In this document: positions 12,431 through 26,900 of the stretch, one piece after another
How positions within the stretch are numbered: the first letter of the stretch is position 1
How the letters are laid out: each line of letters opens with the position of its first letter
NCBI GenBank assembly: GCA_000442125.1
Contig: KE546968.1
Location: 1,329,932 to 1,393,931 of the forward strand
DNA: 64,000 nt
Reading direction: 5' to 3'
Source of the DNA: Opeltia flavorubescens
Taxonomy: Eukaryota; Ascomycota; Lecanoromycetes; Teloschistales; Teloschistaceae
Translations under genes and position numbers: made by a program
The notes under the pieces: generated by a model
What the model was told of the DNA's origin: nothing
Database searches by the model: none
What the model saw: the letters and a program-made list of their open reading frames with translations, nothing else

Positions 12431-13680
12431 GTAAGATCTAAGTACTTTATACGATAGAAATTATATAGATATTTAATATAAAAGGGTGAAATTATATAGT
12501 AGTATTATATAAAAGAAAGAAAGACTTAGGAGATATATAGGAGGGCCGGTAAAAAATAAGGAATTTAGTAGATTTTACAATCGGACCTCGTACTAAAATA
12601 GTTATATAATAGAAGAATCCCGTAAATCTTATCGTAAAAAAAAAAAAAAAAATTAAAAAAATTAATATTTTTAACGAATTTTTTTTTTTTTTTTAAAGTT
12701 TTTAATAGTATTTATTTACGTTTAAATATTAATTCTAGTATTTTAAAAGATTTATAGGTAGTTTCTTAAAAGTTTATTATAGTTTATTATTAGTACTAGC
12801 CTAGTCCAGTTATTTTTTAGCCTTATTATTATATAACGATTTCGGTTTCCACCCGCTTTTACTAAGGAATTATCTAGCGCCTAATTATATTTAAGTATAA
12901 CAATAAGGTATTTAAAGGGTTAATAGGAGAGCCTTTAAAGAATTATTATAGGTTCTAGTCTATAAATATATTTAGAGGCTGGTATATAACGGTTATTCGC
13001 CCTATAACCCTAAAAAAAAACCTAAAATAGTTATATTAAACGTTAGGGGAGAGCTAAAATAACTATATCGTATTATAGGTAAGTATAGGATTTAGTATTT
13101 TAACGCTTTAATATACTAATATTAGATTTAAAAGAATACGGTTTTTTTTTTTTTTTTTTTCGTTCAAATATAATTTCTATAGTATTTTTTACCTTCTATA
13201 ATACTTTATTAACGGTATAATTTCTATTCTAGTTAAACCTAAAGCCCTTAAACGTAGCCTAAAAATTCTAAAAAATATCTAAAAAGTATTTAAAAAGGCC
13301 TAAATAATTTATAAAACGCCCTAAACTACTTAAAGCCTTCTATACCTTCTTATATTTCTAATAGTAGTGGTTATCTAGCTTCCCGAATCCTTTCTATTTA
13401 TTTTAAACCCTCTTCTATAGTATTAAAAACTAATCCTAATTTATTTTTATTTATTTTAAACTTTCTTCTATAAGCTTTACAGATTTATCAATCTTATAAA
13501 AATATATTACGAAATTTTAAGCGTTAATTATATAGGAGGAGTAGGGGAAGTAACTTTCTAGGTTCTAGAAATAATAATTAACCCTAGAGTCTAGTATTAA
13601 AATTATAAGCTTAAAGCCTTTAAATAAATATACTATAGAAATTATATACCTAGTTATTTTAGATTTAATACGTGCTATAT
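12431..13680. other. Spacer between divergent relics, homopolymer runs
   Basis: Intergenic-like stretch between the minus-strand relic and the plus-strand transposase-like relic. It holds a poly-A run (about 12635-12652) and poly-T runs (about 12680-12695 and 13142-13160). Fragments near 13200-13450 look like a 5' coding or leader part but cannot be assigned. Confidence 0.4.
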
Positions 13681-16600
13681 CTCTTCTAATAGTACTTTTA
13701 GAACTTTAATAGGGATGATTTTAAAATAGAATATAGAGATAAATTAGCTAGTATATTTAAAAAATTAGTTAAGCTTATTAGTAATATAGTAGAAAAGGGT
13801 ATTAATATAAATATTTAAATTCTAATAATTTTTTATACTTACTAAATCTTTTATTTAATTAAAGTATAATATCTATAACTAACGAGATACTTAATATAGT
13901 AGAAAATACGCTAGGTAATAATCTATTTTTTTAGGTTCTAGATTAAATCGATAATTTTTATAATATAATTAATAATATAGAAGAGTTTATTAAAGTTAAA
14001 GAAGATATACCTCCTTAAAATAATACTATTAGCGAGGATATTTAAATAGAGTTTTCAGAGTTCGATAAAAAGATAAATATATTATTTATAGTACTATTTA
14101 ATATATTATAAAGTATACTACCTATTTATAAAAGTTCTACTATAACTATTCCTAATAATTTTAAACTAATTTCCTATATTTATTTTAAATAACCTTTAAT
14201 AGCTTTTACTTTTATTTTTAAGATATAATATAATATTACAGGAATTACGCGCTATTAATATTAAAGCTTACTAAAAGTTTTTAAGCTTTTAAATAATAAT
14301 ATAAAACCTTTATAGAATTTACTTAAATTAGTAATTATATTAAAGAAATATATTAAATAATAACTACCGCTATTATTTATAAAGCGACGGAAGATAGACT
14401 TTAAAAAGAAAAAACTTCTAATAATAAATACTATAAAAAAGGCTTAGGTTTAGAAAGACCAAGTAATATATAATATATTTTCCAATATCCCTCTAATACC
14501 GAATTATAATATATATTTCTTTAATTTAATAAAACTATTTCGTATAGTTTTATTATTAGCTTAATTTAAATCAAAAATATATATTAGAATATTATATTTT
14601 ATAGATTAATTAAGAGAAATCTACTACTCTAATATCTAGGCTATATCTATTCTATCCTATTTAGAGGAGTTCGTAAGATATAAAAATAAATTACCTATAT
14701 TTCCTTTTAATATTATTAGCCTAAGGTATTCTAATCTTAAATATAAATATTAAAATAGTAATAAATATTATTTTAGGCGGGTATTTACTATTAAAAAAAA
14801 TTATACTATAAATACTACTAGAGGTATTATACTATATATCCAGAAGCTATTACCGATTTCTCCTTTTAAAATTCCGATAAGAAAACTACGTTTTTATTCC
14901 TATACTACTATTAAAAAGCTCTATTTAATAGAGAATAAATATTATAATATTAGTCTAGAATATATTCTTAAGCGTATTATTAATATCTACTTCGATTATT
15001 ATTATAAAGGTCTAGATTTACTACTTATAAAATACGAAGTAAAATATATTATACAAAATACTATAACCTTTAGTACTAGAGAGTTTAATCCCCTATAACT
15101 TTTATTACCTCTTAGAGGAAAGCTTAAATTATTATACTATAGGCGTAGTTATTTAAAATAATTTATCTCTAGAAAAAGATATTTATTAGTATTATTATTA
15201 ATCTTTATTAATATATTTAATCTATATAGGAATATATATCGTTTTTTAATAGATATATATATTATTATATAAATTATTTATTTTTATTCCTTTTATATCC
15301 TTTAATATACTAAAGCGCTTTTAGGATATATATACTGATTTTTATATAATACAGCTCTGGATTAGCGCGAATATAAGAAAAAAGTAAATATTTTCCTTTT
15401 TACTTTAGGCCTATATACTAGTAATCTCCGTAATATTATTTAAACTTTATAATTAGGCTTTACAAGGCTTAACAAGGGTATTAGTATAAATTTTAATAGG
15501 TAAAAAATAATCATTTATATTTATACTATTAGTTTTATTATAAATATACTTTAATAAATTATAAATTCTACTTTTATATTACTATTAGCTAATCGTAGAT
15601 ACGCTAAATACCTTATTATTAAGTTAAAAAGGGGAAATCTGGTATTTAATATTTATACTAATATTAGAGTCTATTATCGAGTATTATATAAAAGAGCAAA
15701 AGGTGATATATTAGCCCGTGTTAATAGAATAAAAATAAATATATTTTTTACTAGATTAAGTAGGTTTATACCCTAATATCTAACTTTTTATATTATTAAT
15801 ATCCTATATTATAAGTATAAAAAATAAATAATCTCCTTTATTTAATATTACTTCTTTATTAGATTTTATTCGGTCTAGGCCTATAAATATTATATACTCT
15901 AAATATACCGATATAGTAAAATAATCTTTTACGCTTTTATTTAATACTATTCTTATATTTTAAATCTAGGTAGCTTATTATACTATATTATAAGGCTTTT
16001 TATTTTTACCAGAGGTAAATATTATTTACTTATTATATTAAATATTAAATTACTAATCTATTTATCTAGTAGGCGATATTATAAAATCCTTTTTATTATC
16101 TTCGAAGTTATTGTATATAAAAATATATCCGGCTATTTATTATTAATTTAATTCTTTTTAAAATTTAACTAAAATCTTTATTTATTAAACTAATATATTT
16201 AGATACTATTAAAGCTATAATAGTTTATCGGTTAGAGTTAAATCTAATCGATTATATTATTTAATACTATATAAATATTATAAAAAGTAATATAATTATT
16301 CTAGCGCTTTAAATAATATCCGAGGATAGGATTAAGATAGACTAGTACTTAAAATAGAATAGGAAGGCCTTTTAGCGGCTATATAAATATACGTCTTTAT
16401 TATTTATACTAAATTTTTATCGTAGAAAAAGCCTTAGTTTTTAAAGGTCTACTACCTTAGCTATCCTCTTTTAATAAGATTTTATAAATTTTAAGAATAA
16501 ACTTTTTATTAATACCGCCGATAATCCTTTAAAATTAAAGGTTAATTTTACTAAAATAAACTAGTTAGTAGAAACCTTTACTATCGATAGAGACCGTATA

Positions 16601-18080
16601 AAAAAAGCTTTCTTTTATTATAATATATAATCCCGGCTAAATATTTATACTACCCTCTACTTTATTAATATCGCTAGCGAATATACTACGCTAAATAACT
16701 ATACTATTTTTATAAAAGAGGATAAATACTAATATATTATCCTTTTTAATTTAAATTGTTTTTATTTATATATTAAAGAGGTTATAAACTCGTAGTATTT
16801 AAAATAAATAAATATAATATTATTAAGCCCCTATTTTAAAAAAAAAGCCTATAGTAATACTTATAATTTATTTTAGCCGGTTTATATCTAGAGAATAAAT
16901 TAATTCTATTATAACGTATTACTTTAATTTATCGGATATACTTATCGCTTTTTATAAGCCTATTACCCTAATCTAAATATAACTCTAGTAGAGATAGTAA
17001 CGAATCTAGAATCGTTATAGTTAAAGATTCCTAATACTTATATTTTATAGTAATCAGTTGCTTTAAAGCCGGCTTTATTAAATATACTTTTAACTAGTTT
17101 ATATTTTCTACCCTTATTATAAAGGATCGTATATTTAGTATTATATTATATAATACTTATAAATAAGATTATTAAGAACTAAATATTATATTACGTAGAA
17201 CCCGTATTTAATAATATAATAAATTTAGTTTTATTAATCCGTAAATTTATACTATCCTGTTTTATTCTATAATTTATATCGCGAATCCTAAAAATATTAG
17301 TCTTATTTTATATTATTATCTATCTTTTAACCGCTATAAAATCTATACTAATATTAATTCTATACTAATATACTGGTTAACCGTATATTTAAGGCCTCTA
17401 AATATCGTATAATCTTTAGAATTAGAAATTTTATAACTATTCGTTAATATTAGCTTAGAAGGATTAATAGTATTTTCTTATATAAATTTACTATACGTTA
17501 AAAGATATTTTTTATAAGGGTTATTATAGTTAAAATTATTAGTAATACTATTAGCGATAATTCCTATAATTTAGTATTAAAGGTATTATATAAAAAATTT
17601 ATAGAAATAGTTAATATTATTAGCTTATCGGTTATTAAAGTTAAAAAATATTATATCCTTTATATTTATCGGTAGGAAAAGTTAGAGGGAGTTTTTTTAA
17701 AATATAACAGAAATTTTCTTTTATTATATTATAATTATAATATCTAGTTTATATAGAACTTTAATTTAATAAGTTTAAGTATTTTTAATCTAATATTTAT
17801 TAAAAATTAAGGTGTTTATATAATCGTTAGTATATATATTAATTCTATAAAAACTTTAAATTACTACTTTTAATTTTCTAGCTGTATTTCCCTTTGATTC
17901 TATTTACGCCTAATTATTTTTTTTTTTTACCTATAACGCGATTATCTATATTATTTATATAAAAGTTAGACGATTTATTTATTATTATAACAATAGCTAT
18001 TCTAGGAATAATCTCCTTTAATAATTACCTTTATATTATTTTTATAATATTTCGCTTCTAAAATATATTTAGGTATAGAA
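13681..18080 (+). pseudogene. Large transposase-like relic, resembling Plavaka type (CMC/EnSpm-related DNA transposon)
   Basis: Over more than 4 kb the plus strand preserves protein-like segments in shifting frames, interrupted by many stops. About 14050-15100 has an acidic leader, a Leu/Pro/Lys-rich segment and a hydrophobic then basic section. About 15120-15450 has an Arg/Lys-rich block followed by a segment with the pattern LYRNxYR and then NxFxxTLG. About 15640-15900 has a stretch with ILARVNRIK, TRLSRF and a Cys/Lys-rich tail. From memory this order and these motifs resemble the large Plavaka-like transposases common in fungi. I could not confirm this, and catalytic residues are not assigned. 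Many in-frame stops fit RIP of CAA, CAG, CGA and TGG codons. It might instead be an unrelated large fungal repeat protein. Confidence 0.45.
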
Positions 18081-18583
18081 ACAATAGCTAAGGATTCGAG
18101 GTTAAATAAAACTATACCGAGAGTAATTTACTTTTAAATCTAGTAAATAAATAATTAACCATCTATTAAAACATAATTTTTAGGCCGTAGATAAATATTT
18201 CACTTATAGCCTATAAACGCTAGAAGGGTAAAAAAATCGTTAATAAGCAATTTTAAACCTTCTAAAATAGTTATTTAAATAAATTTATTATCCTTTAAAC
18301 GATATTATACTTAAAAACCTCTTAAAGCTAATAAAATTTTATTTTAATACTTCTTTTTAGTAAATTAGTATAAGATATAATAAGTTTAAAGCACGCGTAT
18401 AACCGTATTAAGGGTAATATAGGCGCGTTTTTTATTTACTATTAAACCGTTAAGCTAAAGTTATACTAGAAATCCCTTTACTAACGATAATTTATATATA
18501 TTATAATCGCGTTAAAATACGGCTTTTAACGCGTTAAGGAGGCTTTAGGCGCGTCTTTATAGACGTATCGATATAATAAATTA
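18081..18583. other. 3' flank of the transposase-like relic
   Basis: No coding sequence is visible. Two GC-richer blocks (about 18390-18430 and 18500-18565) contain repeated GCGCG and AACGCG motifs, including GGCGCG at 18422-18427 and again near 18547, which hint at a structured element end. No matching opposite end was found. Confidence 0.35.
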
Positions 18584-18678
18584 GATATAATAAGCTCTTA
18601 ATATAATAAGCTTTATATACTATATAGCTAGGTAAGAGTATTATACTATAAGAATTCCTAAGTCCGTAAGCGAAAAAG
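18584..18678 (+). repeat. 95-bp direct repeat, unit 1
   Basis: A 95-bp sequence starting GATATAATAAGCTC and ending GCGAAAAAG. It is identical to 18725-18819. A T-rich run follows up to an ambiguous base at 18724. Perfect identity beside a homopolymer and an N, in otherwise diverged repeats, suggests an assembly duplication. Confidence 0.85.
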
Positions 18679-18692
18679 CTTTTTCTTTTTTT

Positions 18693-18723
<31 letters not shown>

Positions 18724-18724
18724 N

Positions 18725-18817
18725 GATATAATAAGCTCTTAATATAATAAGCTTTATATACTATATAGCTAGGTAAGAGTATTATACTATAAGAATTCCT
18801 AAGTCCGTAAGCGAAAA

Positions 18818-18819
<2 letters not shown>
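18725..18819 (+). repeat. 95-bp direct repeat, unit 2
   Basis: Exact copy of 18584-18678, starting directly after the N at 18724 and followed by a ~40-base poly-T run (18820-18860). Seen from the minus strand, the T run could be the poly-A tail of a retroposed sequence lying to the right. That is only a possibility. Confidence 0.85.
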
Positions 18820-18860
<41 letters not shown>

Positions 18861-18862
<2 letters not shown>

Positions 18863-20693
18863 TTAAAACCCCTTTTTAAAATAAACTATTTTATCGAATT
18901 ATTAAATTATATTCTAGCTAATCTTTTCGCTTCTTACTAGGATATCTACCAGCGCCTCTATAAACCTTATACCAACCCTATAGTATCCGTTCAAATTTTA
19001 TAGTATCTATTTAAAGTCTATAGCCGTCTATTTATACCCTATACGTATTTATATTATACTAGAGCTATTCTATTCAGAAGTCCAGCTTTTATTCCTGTCT
19101 TGTAGTATTTTTAGGCTTATTTTTAACGTTTCTATAGCTCTCCCAGGCCTATTTTATTATTTTTTATACCTTCTTCTGATTTTTACGATACAATATCAGC
19201 GGTAATAATAATTCAATCTATCCAAAGCAAGAGCCATTAGTATAATAGCTATATAGGTTATATAGTGCGGTATAGCGTCTATAACTATATTTAACCTATT
19301 AAAATTCGAAACCCTTTTAACAAAAGTAATAGTTTTAAATATCTTAATATTATTATAGGAGGATTTTTTCCAAGGGTATAACTCTATAAGGAGGGTATTT
19401 AATACTATACTAATATATATATATATATATTCTTTAGTAAAAGTCAATATTAGGATTAAACTATCTACTAAAGGTATAACCGTATAGGAGGATAGCGAGT
19501 GTTATTGCTAACGCGTGTATATATATATTTTCTAGTAAATATTATATAATTACGATTAAACTATATATTAATAGTATAACCTTTAAGCTCTCGGGGAAAA
19601 TACCAGACTAATATAATATTCGAACGCGTAAGTATTTATTAACTTATTAAAGCGATTTATAAATAAAGATCTTATCGATATATAGACGCTATAAGCTTGA
19701 TAAAAATAAAGATTTAGAAGCTGCATATCTTAATAGTATAGAAGAAGTAGTATATATATAGTAAGACTTAACGCTCTATATAGAATTTCTTGTTAATAAT
19801 ATAAGGATATTATTTATTAATAACTATAATCGGATCTATCTAAAGGTATAAATACTGTTTCGAAGTAATTGGGTACCCGAACCTATAGTATTAAAGAGCT
19901 ACCGGAGTATTTTAAATATTGCAAGGACGTATATACTATAATAAAATATTATAAGCGACTACGATTAGAGGGTTACAACGGGATATAGTATATAACGGGG
20001 TAAAAGATCTAAAAGGTTTTTCGATTAGCCGTAGTAATCCGAGGTATAAAATATAATATAGGATAAGGTATATAATAGAGTATAATAATTAATTAAAGGA
20101 ATTCTTTAGACCGCGAAATATAGTATTATATAATATCTTCTTAGAGTTTATATAATATTTAATACTAAATACTATTAACGAGTCTTCCGCTCCCTCTTAG
20201 CAAGAGGTTTTTTGGTAACGCGATAGGATAATCTTAACCTTCTATAATAATCCGTCTATATTAATTTATATAATATAGTTGAGATTATAGTATTAATATA
20301 AGGTAAAAAGAGATACTATATATACTACTAGGATCGGATTATAGGCTTTATACTAAATATTAGCCAAAAGTTACTTTAAACCGAATATTAAAAAATATAT
20401 ATTATTATTAAATATTTAATTTTTATATAATCTTTGCCTAAATATTTATAATATACAGCACTATTTCTATAGTATACGTATAGATTATTCTCTCTAACTA
20501 GCTATCGAGTGATAACTTAATGCTGCAATCTATAAACGAGATTTTAACGATCTATAAGATTTCTGGTATCGAGCTCTAAGGTATAATCTAAAGAGGTAAT
20601 ATATTATTATCTATCTAGTTATAAAAGCTATATTTTTAATCTTATTTACTTTTATTAAACTTCTAACTACTTTTATAATAATTAATACCCGAA
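18861..20693 (+). pseudogene. Coding-like relic, unrecognised, interrupted by element A
   Basis: Less degraded than its surroundings: CpA and TpG are frequent in 18900-19500. On the plus strand, 19660-20250 reads as protein-like segments in two neighbouring frames. One has a run around VPEPIVLKSYRS, another a later basic stretch before GKKRYY. No domain was recognised. The sequence continues on the other side of element A at 27885, because A is flanked by a TAACT duplication. A minus-strand open frame at 19196-19447 (83 codons) overlaps it but is dominated by a TA-microsatellite translation and is rejected as a gene. This may be a second gene of the neighbouring transposon or a degraded host gene. 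Confidence 0.35.
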
Positions 20694-20698
20694 TAACT
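20694..20698. repeat. Target duplication TAACT, left of element A
   Basis: TAACT immediately before the LTR start at 20699 and again at 27880-27884 immediately after the other LTR. Confidence 0.85.
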
Positions 20699-20903
20699 TG
20701 TTGTATAGTAGGTATAGGGTAATAATATTATATTAAAGGTAAGGAATTATCTATCTATAGAATCTATAACTAAATAAATATAGGCGCCAAGAGGCGCTAA
20801 ACCTAACTAGGTGAACTTACTTAAAAGGCCTCCTTCGGGCTATAGTAGCTATTCAGCCCTGCCTGCTCTATTAGCCTTCTACCCCTACGGTATAACTGTA
20901 ACA
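20699..20903 (-). repeat. LTR of element A (left; 3' LTR by coding orientation)
   Basis: 205 bp. It shares the AATAGGCGCCAAGAGGCGCT-type block and the AAGGCCTCCTTCGGGCT block with all other LTRs of the family. It has retained more GC than the element interior. Confidence 0.9.
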
Positions 20904-23900
20904 AATACCAGTCAATAAATAAAGCTATTAGCCCCTAATAATAGGCTTTTCCTCGCTGATAAGCGGCTTTTTAGCTTGTTCCTACTACTTAATATTAGTA
21001 TTAATATTATTAGCGGTTTTATTATAATCTAGAGCCGATTCTGGGCTAAAATAGTATTTATACTCTTTTACTAGTGCTTTAATATTATCTAAGCGGTATT
21101 TAAATATCTACTAGTCGTTTTTAAGTTTATAACTAATTTAATAAATAAAATATTAAATAGAAAAACCTCTACTTTTACGGATACGATATTTATAAAGAAT
21201 TTATTCGATTTTAAACTTTTTATTATTATTAATAATAACTAAGGGTATAGATATATAGTAGTACTAGTAGGGATTATTACTAGAGTTAATAGTAGGTTCT
21301 AGATATACTACTAATATTATATTATAAATCTTTATAATAAATAGTAGTTTTAAATAATAAGTTAATAATTTAATATATTTAGTAATTTTAAAAAGGCTTA
21401 CTAGCTATTATTTAATCTTTTTAAAAGTAAACTCTAGTATATTATAGCTTTAATATAAATATATTTTTATAAAATCGCTAACCTTAAAATAAACTAGTTA
21501 ATAGTATATATAATAATATATTTTTATTTTTATTATAATAAAGGTAATAGTATCTTTAATATTAATATATATAGGCCGGTATTCTTTTATAGCTATTAGT
21601 ATTATAGTATTTTATACTATAAATATATTTACGGGCTCGCTAGCCTTTAAAATAGTTAGGTTATAGTAATAAGCTATCCGTATTATAATTAGAAAAGCAG
21701 CTAGTTTTTTAATAAGAGCGTTGGTAGGAACTTTAAAATTTAATATATTTTCTAACTAAATAACTTTTTTAAGGTCTAATAGATATAAAAAGTCTAGTAT
21801 TTTACGAGTTTTAAATTCGAATAATATTTAATTAAATATTTTAAGCGTAAAACTATAGTTTATAAAATTATTAAAAGCCGCTAATATTTATAAAAAAATA
21901 GTAGGTTATAGTCTAGAATCGTCTAATATAGCGATATAATAGCGTATAATAATTTTAGTAGTTTAATTAGACTATTCTAATATATTATAAATTTATAAGT
22001 ATTAGGTAGTAAAATATTATAAATCCACCTTTAATATTATAAATATCTAGCGTTATAGTTAACCTATAAACTTTTTATTATAATTCGAAATTATTATTTT
22101 TAATATATTCTAATTTAGCTTTATTAGTCTATTTAATAATTATTTAACCTACTATTTATTATTTTAAATAATTTTTCTAGATATATAAGTAACTACTTTA
22201 ATAAATTTATCTATATTTAATATATAATAATTATATCCTTTATATAATTTTAATAGAGTAAAAATAAAATTAATAGTAAACGTATAGAATAGTCTTATTA
22301 GGTTAAATACTAGTTATAAGGCTCCGTATAGATAATAGCGAGGTATTTAGTTAATTTAGTATTATAGGTAATAGTAAATAAACTTATATAGCTTTATTAA
22401 TATATTATATATATAAAGGCCTTTTATTAGGCGTTTATATATATATATATAACTAAAATAGCCTATTTTATTATATACTAATTAGAATACTTCTTTTTTT
22501 ATATCCGTAGGTATTACTAAGCGTAGGCCTCGTTTATTATTATTAAAGTAAAGTAGCGCGTTAATAATATAATATAATAATTTAATAATATTATTATCTA
22601 GTTTTATATTCGCTTTAATAAATTTTTTAACTTTAATCTAACGGCCTTTTTTTATATACTTATCGATTAATCGTTAGCGGAATTCGGCTAATATTTCTAC
22701 TAGGCTTACTAGAAAGTAATATACTATAAACGCCTTTATATCTAGCGATTTATCTATTTTTAAATAATATTTATAGCTAATAAGCTTTAATAGTATATCT
22801 AAAATTATATTTATAATCCTAAACTTATAATAGATATTAAGCCTAAAATATTAAAAATATTTAAAAGCTTATATTAAATAAAGGTTAAACTTTTCTATAA
22901 ATACTATATTTAAGCTAGTCTAGCGTAAAATACTAACTATAGTAGAATAATCTGTATAAATAATAGTAATATATTTAACTATTTTAATTATATAGCGAAT
23001 TTTTTTAATTATTTAAATAATATTTATAACCTTTAATTTTATAGATTAATAGTATATTTTAATATTTAATAGTAAATAATTAAAAAATAAAATTAATCGC
23101 TTAAATTTTTATTTAAATTCTTTATTTACTTTATAAATAACTTTATTTATATTATTATAAATATAGATTATAAAACCGAATTTTTTATTAATATTTAAAT
23201 TTATATATAGTATTAAGCTTTTATTAAAGTAGACTAGGATTAATAATAATAAAAAAAGCTTTTATAAATAGTAGAACGCGTTAAACTTTTTAAATATAAA
23301 TATTACTAATAGATTCTAGATAATAGTTTTTTTATAAGCGTTACTTTTAATAGTAATATCGCGGTTTATATAAATTTTATATTTTTAAAATAATTTTATA
23401 ATTATTATATAATTATTAATATACTATTAAAGGTAGTTTATTAAATTTAAATATTTTTCTAATTATTAGAGTATATGTAGAAACGAGAGCTTTAAAATTA
23501 TCTCTAGCTTATTTTTTATTATAGTAAACCCGAAGATATTAACCTTTTAATTTAATAAATATATAAATATATAGTTAATAAATAATTTAATAAATAATAA
23601 ATATAGATTTATAATATTAAATATACTAAAAATCTAATTAAAATACTCTATATATTTTTTTATTAAAGAGGAAAAAACTATAATATTATTAATATAGGCT
23701 TTATAGAAAAAGTGAAATAAATATAAAATTCTATCTATTATTTATTATATATAAACTAGTAAAATATAATAGTCTATTACTAGTATTTTAAATATTTTTT
23801 ACCCTTAATATAAAACTACTATTAAGCGGTAGTAATATTATTAGTTAATCTATTATTAGTAAAAAAAACTTATAAAGTTAATTATAAAAAGAACTTTAGC

Positions 23901-26900
23901 GTTATAAATCTATATTAGAATTTCCGTTTATAATAGAATTAGGTAAATATTTAATATTATAATTTTATTAAGTACTTAAATATCGATAATAATATAGTTT
24001 TTAAAATCTTAATTAATATTCTTTTAAATTATAAAGTAAAGAAATAAAAATAAGGTAATTATAGTAGTTTATTTTATTTAATTTTATTTATAGAGTTTAT
24101 TAAAGGCCTTATTAATAATCTTTTTATTATAGATATTAACGGGGTATATATAGGTTTACCTAGGTTTATAAATCTATTCCTAGTTTTCTACTAATAGAAT
24201 ATTTATATATTCTAACTCTAGTATACTAACTACGTTACCGGTATCTTATTATAGATATAAATAGCGTTTAATCGGGGCAGCTAAAGTAGCTTATTTAGTT
24301 TATATTCTAAAAATCGTTATTTCTATAGAATATACTACTTTTATCCGATAATTAGAATTATTAAGTAGTATAATAGCGGTATTTAAAGCTATAGCAGCTA
24401 TTATAATAATTATTATATAGCGCTTAAGGTTTTTTAAAAACCATCTAGGCTTTTACTTTAGTATTTTAATAGCTAGTTTATAGTTTTTTAAGCTAATTTA
24501 ATAGTATTTATTAACTTTATATTCTTAAATAATACCTAACTAAATTTTTATAACTAATTAAATAAAAAATAATAAATCGTTTTAAATATAGACTTATTCT
24601 AGTATATAATCTATAATATATATATAATTTATAAAAGTATCTAGTATTTTTAATTTATATATAAAATTATAACCCTATAAAAAGTTTAATAGGTTTCGGT
24701 ATAGATTTATAACTTTAATAGCTTTATTAGCGTATAATAGTTTTATTACCCGTTAAATACTATAGATAATTATATTTATTCTAATACCTTTAATACTAGT
24801 AGCGATTAATACTACTATATTATTATAGAAGCTAATAGTTATTATATTAATAAATAAGTATATATCGATATTTTTAAGCTTTATAATATCGATACTAATA
24901 AATATATTAGCGCTTAAATTATCTACTAGATAAAGCTCGTGTATAATAATAGTAAGCTTTATAGCCTTTTTATTAAATATAAAGATTTTAATAATAATAA
25001 ATTTAATAGTATTATATTACCTTTTATTAATATCTTTAATATTTATTAAAGCTAGTATCTTCTAAATTATAATATATAACAGCTATTCTAGTAGAAATTT
25101 TCGGTTAATTAGGCTTATTATATAGCCTATATTCTAATAGAAATTATAATTTTTAGCGTTTAATTATAAGTAAATATCTATAATTATATAACAGTATCCT
25201 TAAAAGGTAAAACCTACTATTAATATATTTTTTATAGTTGAACGAATTAACTAGGGTATTTATAGCGGTAGCTATTTAATAACCTTTAATTTAATAACCT
25301 CCAGCGTATTTTTAAATAGCTTAACTAGTTTTAAATAAATTTACGCTAATACTAGTAGAACGCTTAGTTTAATAGTAGTAGCTATAGCTAGAAGTGGTTT
25401 TTTATTATAGCCGGAGCGTAGGTACTAATATAAAATATTATTTAATTTAAAAATTTCGTTATATTTATTATATTAGTATATTTTAACCGGTTTAGATTCC
25501 GTGCGCTTTATTATAATAAAGTAGAATTTTATTATATTACTATACTAGTTAGGATTTTTAATAGTAGTATATAGAGCTTTATTAGATTTTTTATCTATTA
25601 TATATTTAGCTCTAGTAAAGTCCGTTAATTAATAGAAGCTATTTTTATAATTCTAGTATTATTCCGTTTTATCGCCTAGAATCTATTTATTAGAAGTTTC
25701 CTATTAAAAATAGGCTTATTAATTATTCAGCTAGCGGTTTTTATATAGATTTTAGCTATTATTATACCATTAATAGCCGTAGTTCTACTAGTTTCTAGCT
25801 TAATTTTATTATAGCGGAATATTAGTTTTAAACGGAAACTATTAACGAGTATTTTAGGTAGTACGCTAATTATTCTATATATCCGGCTTGCTTTTAATTA
25901 ATAAAGCTTATAAAGCTATAAAAAAATTCTAGTATTAGTATATAATAGAAAATATATTCGGTTAGTTTTTTTATATATAGTTCGGGTATATAAATAGATA
26001 TCTACATATATAAAAGAGGTTATTTTATAGCGGCTAGTATACTACTACTTTTTTATATTATTTACTTTTATCTTTTTAAAGAGGGTTTAACTTTAGCGCT
26101 TTATAATTTTTATTATTATTATAAATATTAAATTAATTATTCTTTTTATTTTAAAGGAACTTATAAAAGGTTTTAATAATAGTTATTACAGTTTTATTTA
26201 GAATTAATATTTATAATTAAACGTTAAAATATTTAAAACTAATTATTATTTAGATATTTTTAATAAGTACTATTTTTATATTTTTTACTTTAATAATAAT
26301 ATTATTAAAATATTCTAAAAGATCTTTTCGAGCCTATATATTATTAATAGTATAATATATCTACTCTAGCTATACTAGCGTAATAAACGGTAGCTCGCTT
26401 AATTAGTTTTTAAAAAATATATATTATAATTTAATACTTTTATTTAATTATAATAATTTATAGGTAGGTTTACTAATTATAATAGTAAACTATACGATTA
26501 CTTCGCCCTATAAATAAAAATCTAGGTTATAGTATATTAATAATATATCTATCGTTTTATATTTAATTTTAATACGCTACGTAAAAGTATATATATTATA
26601 ATAGATATTATATAACTTTATAAACTTTATAAACGGCTTATTACTATCTAATTAAAATAGACTAATATTATAAACCCTCTATTATAATTTAGTAATCGCT
26701 AGTATAATTATTAGATTTACCGGTATAATAATTATTTAATTCTAGAAGTTCTATATAAAAAATTCTAATAGTTAAGCTAGACGGGCGTCTATAAATAATT
26801 ACCTATTTAAAAAAGTTTATTATTATTATAATAGATTACTATTATCTATAAATCTACTCTATTATTATTATAGTAGAATTCCTATTATATCTAGCGGTAG

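Noticed and set aside
18690-18860. Poly-T tracts as proof of a LINE or SINE on the minus strand
   Set aside because: The sequence to the right shows no LINE domain and no flanking duplication was found. The region is also suspected of misassembly, so the tract alone is weak evidence.
19196-19447. Minus-strand open frame of 83 codons
   Set aside because: Its N-terminal part translates a TA microsatellite (IYIYIYIS) and the rest has AT-driven composition rich in Ile, Tyr, Asn and Leu. The opposite strand is more protein-like further on. No domain or start context supports it.
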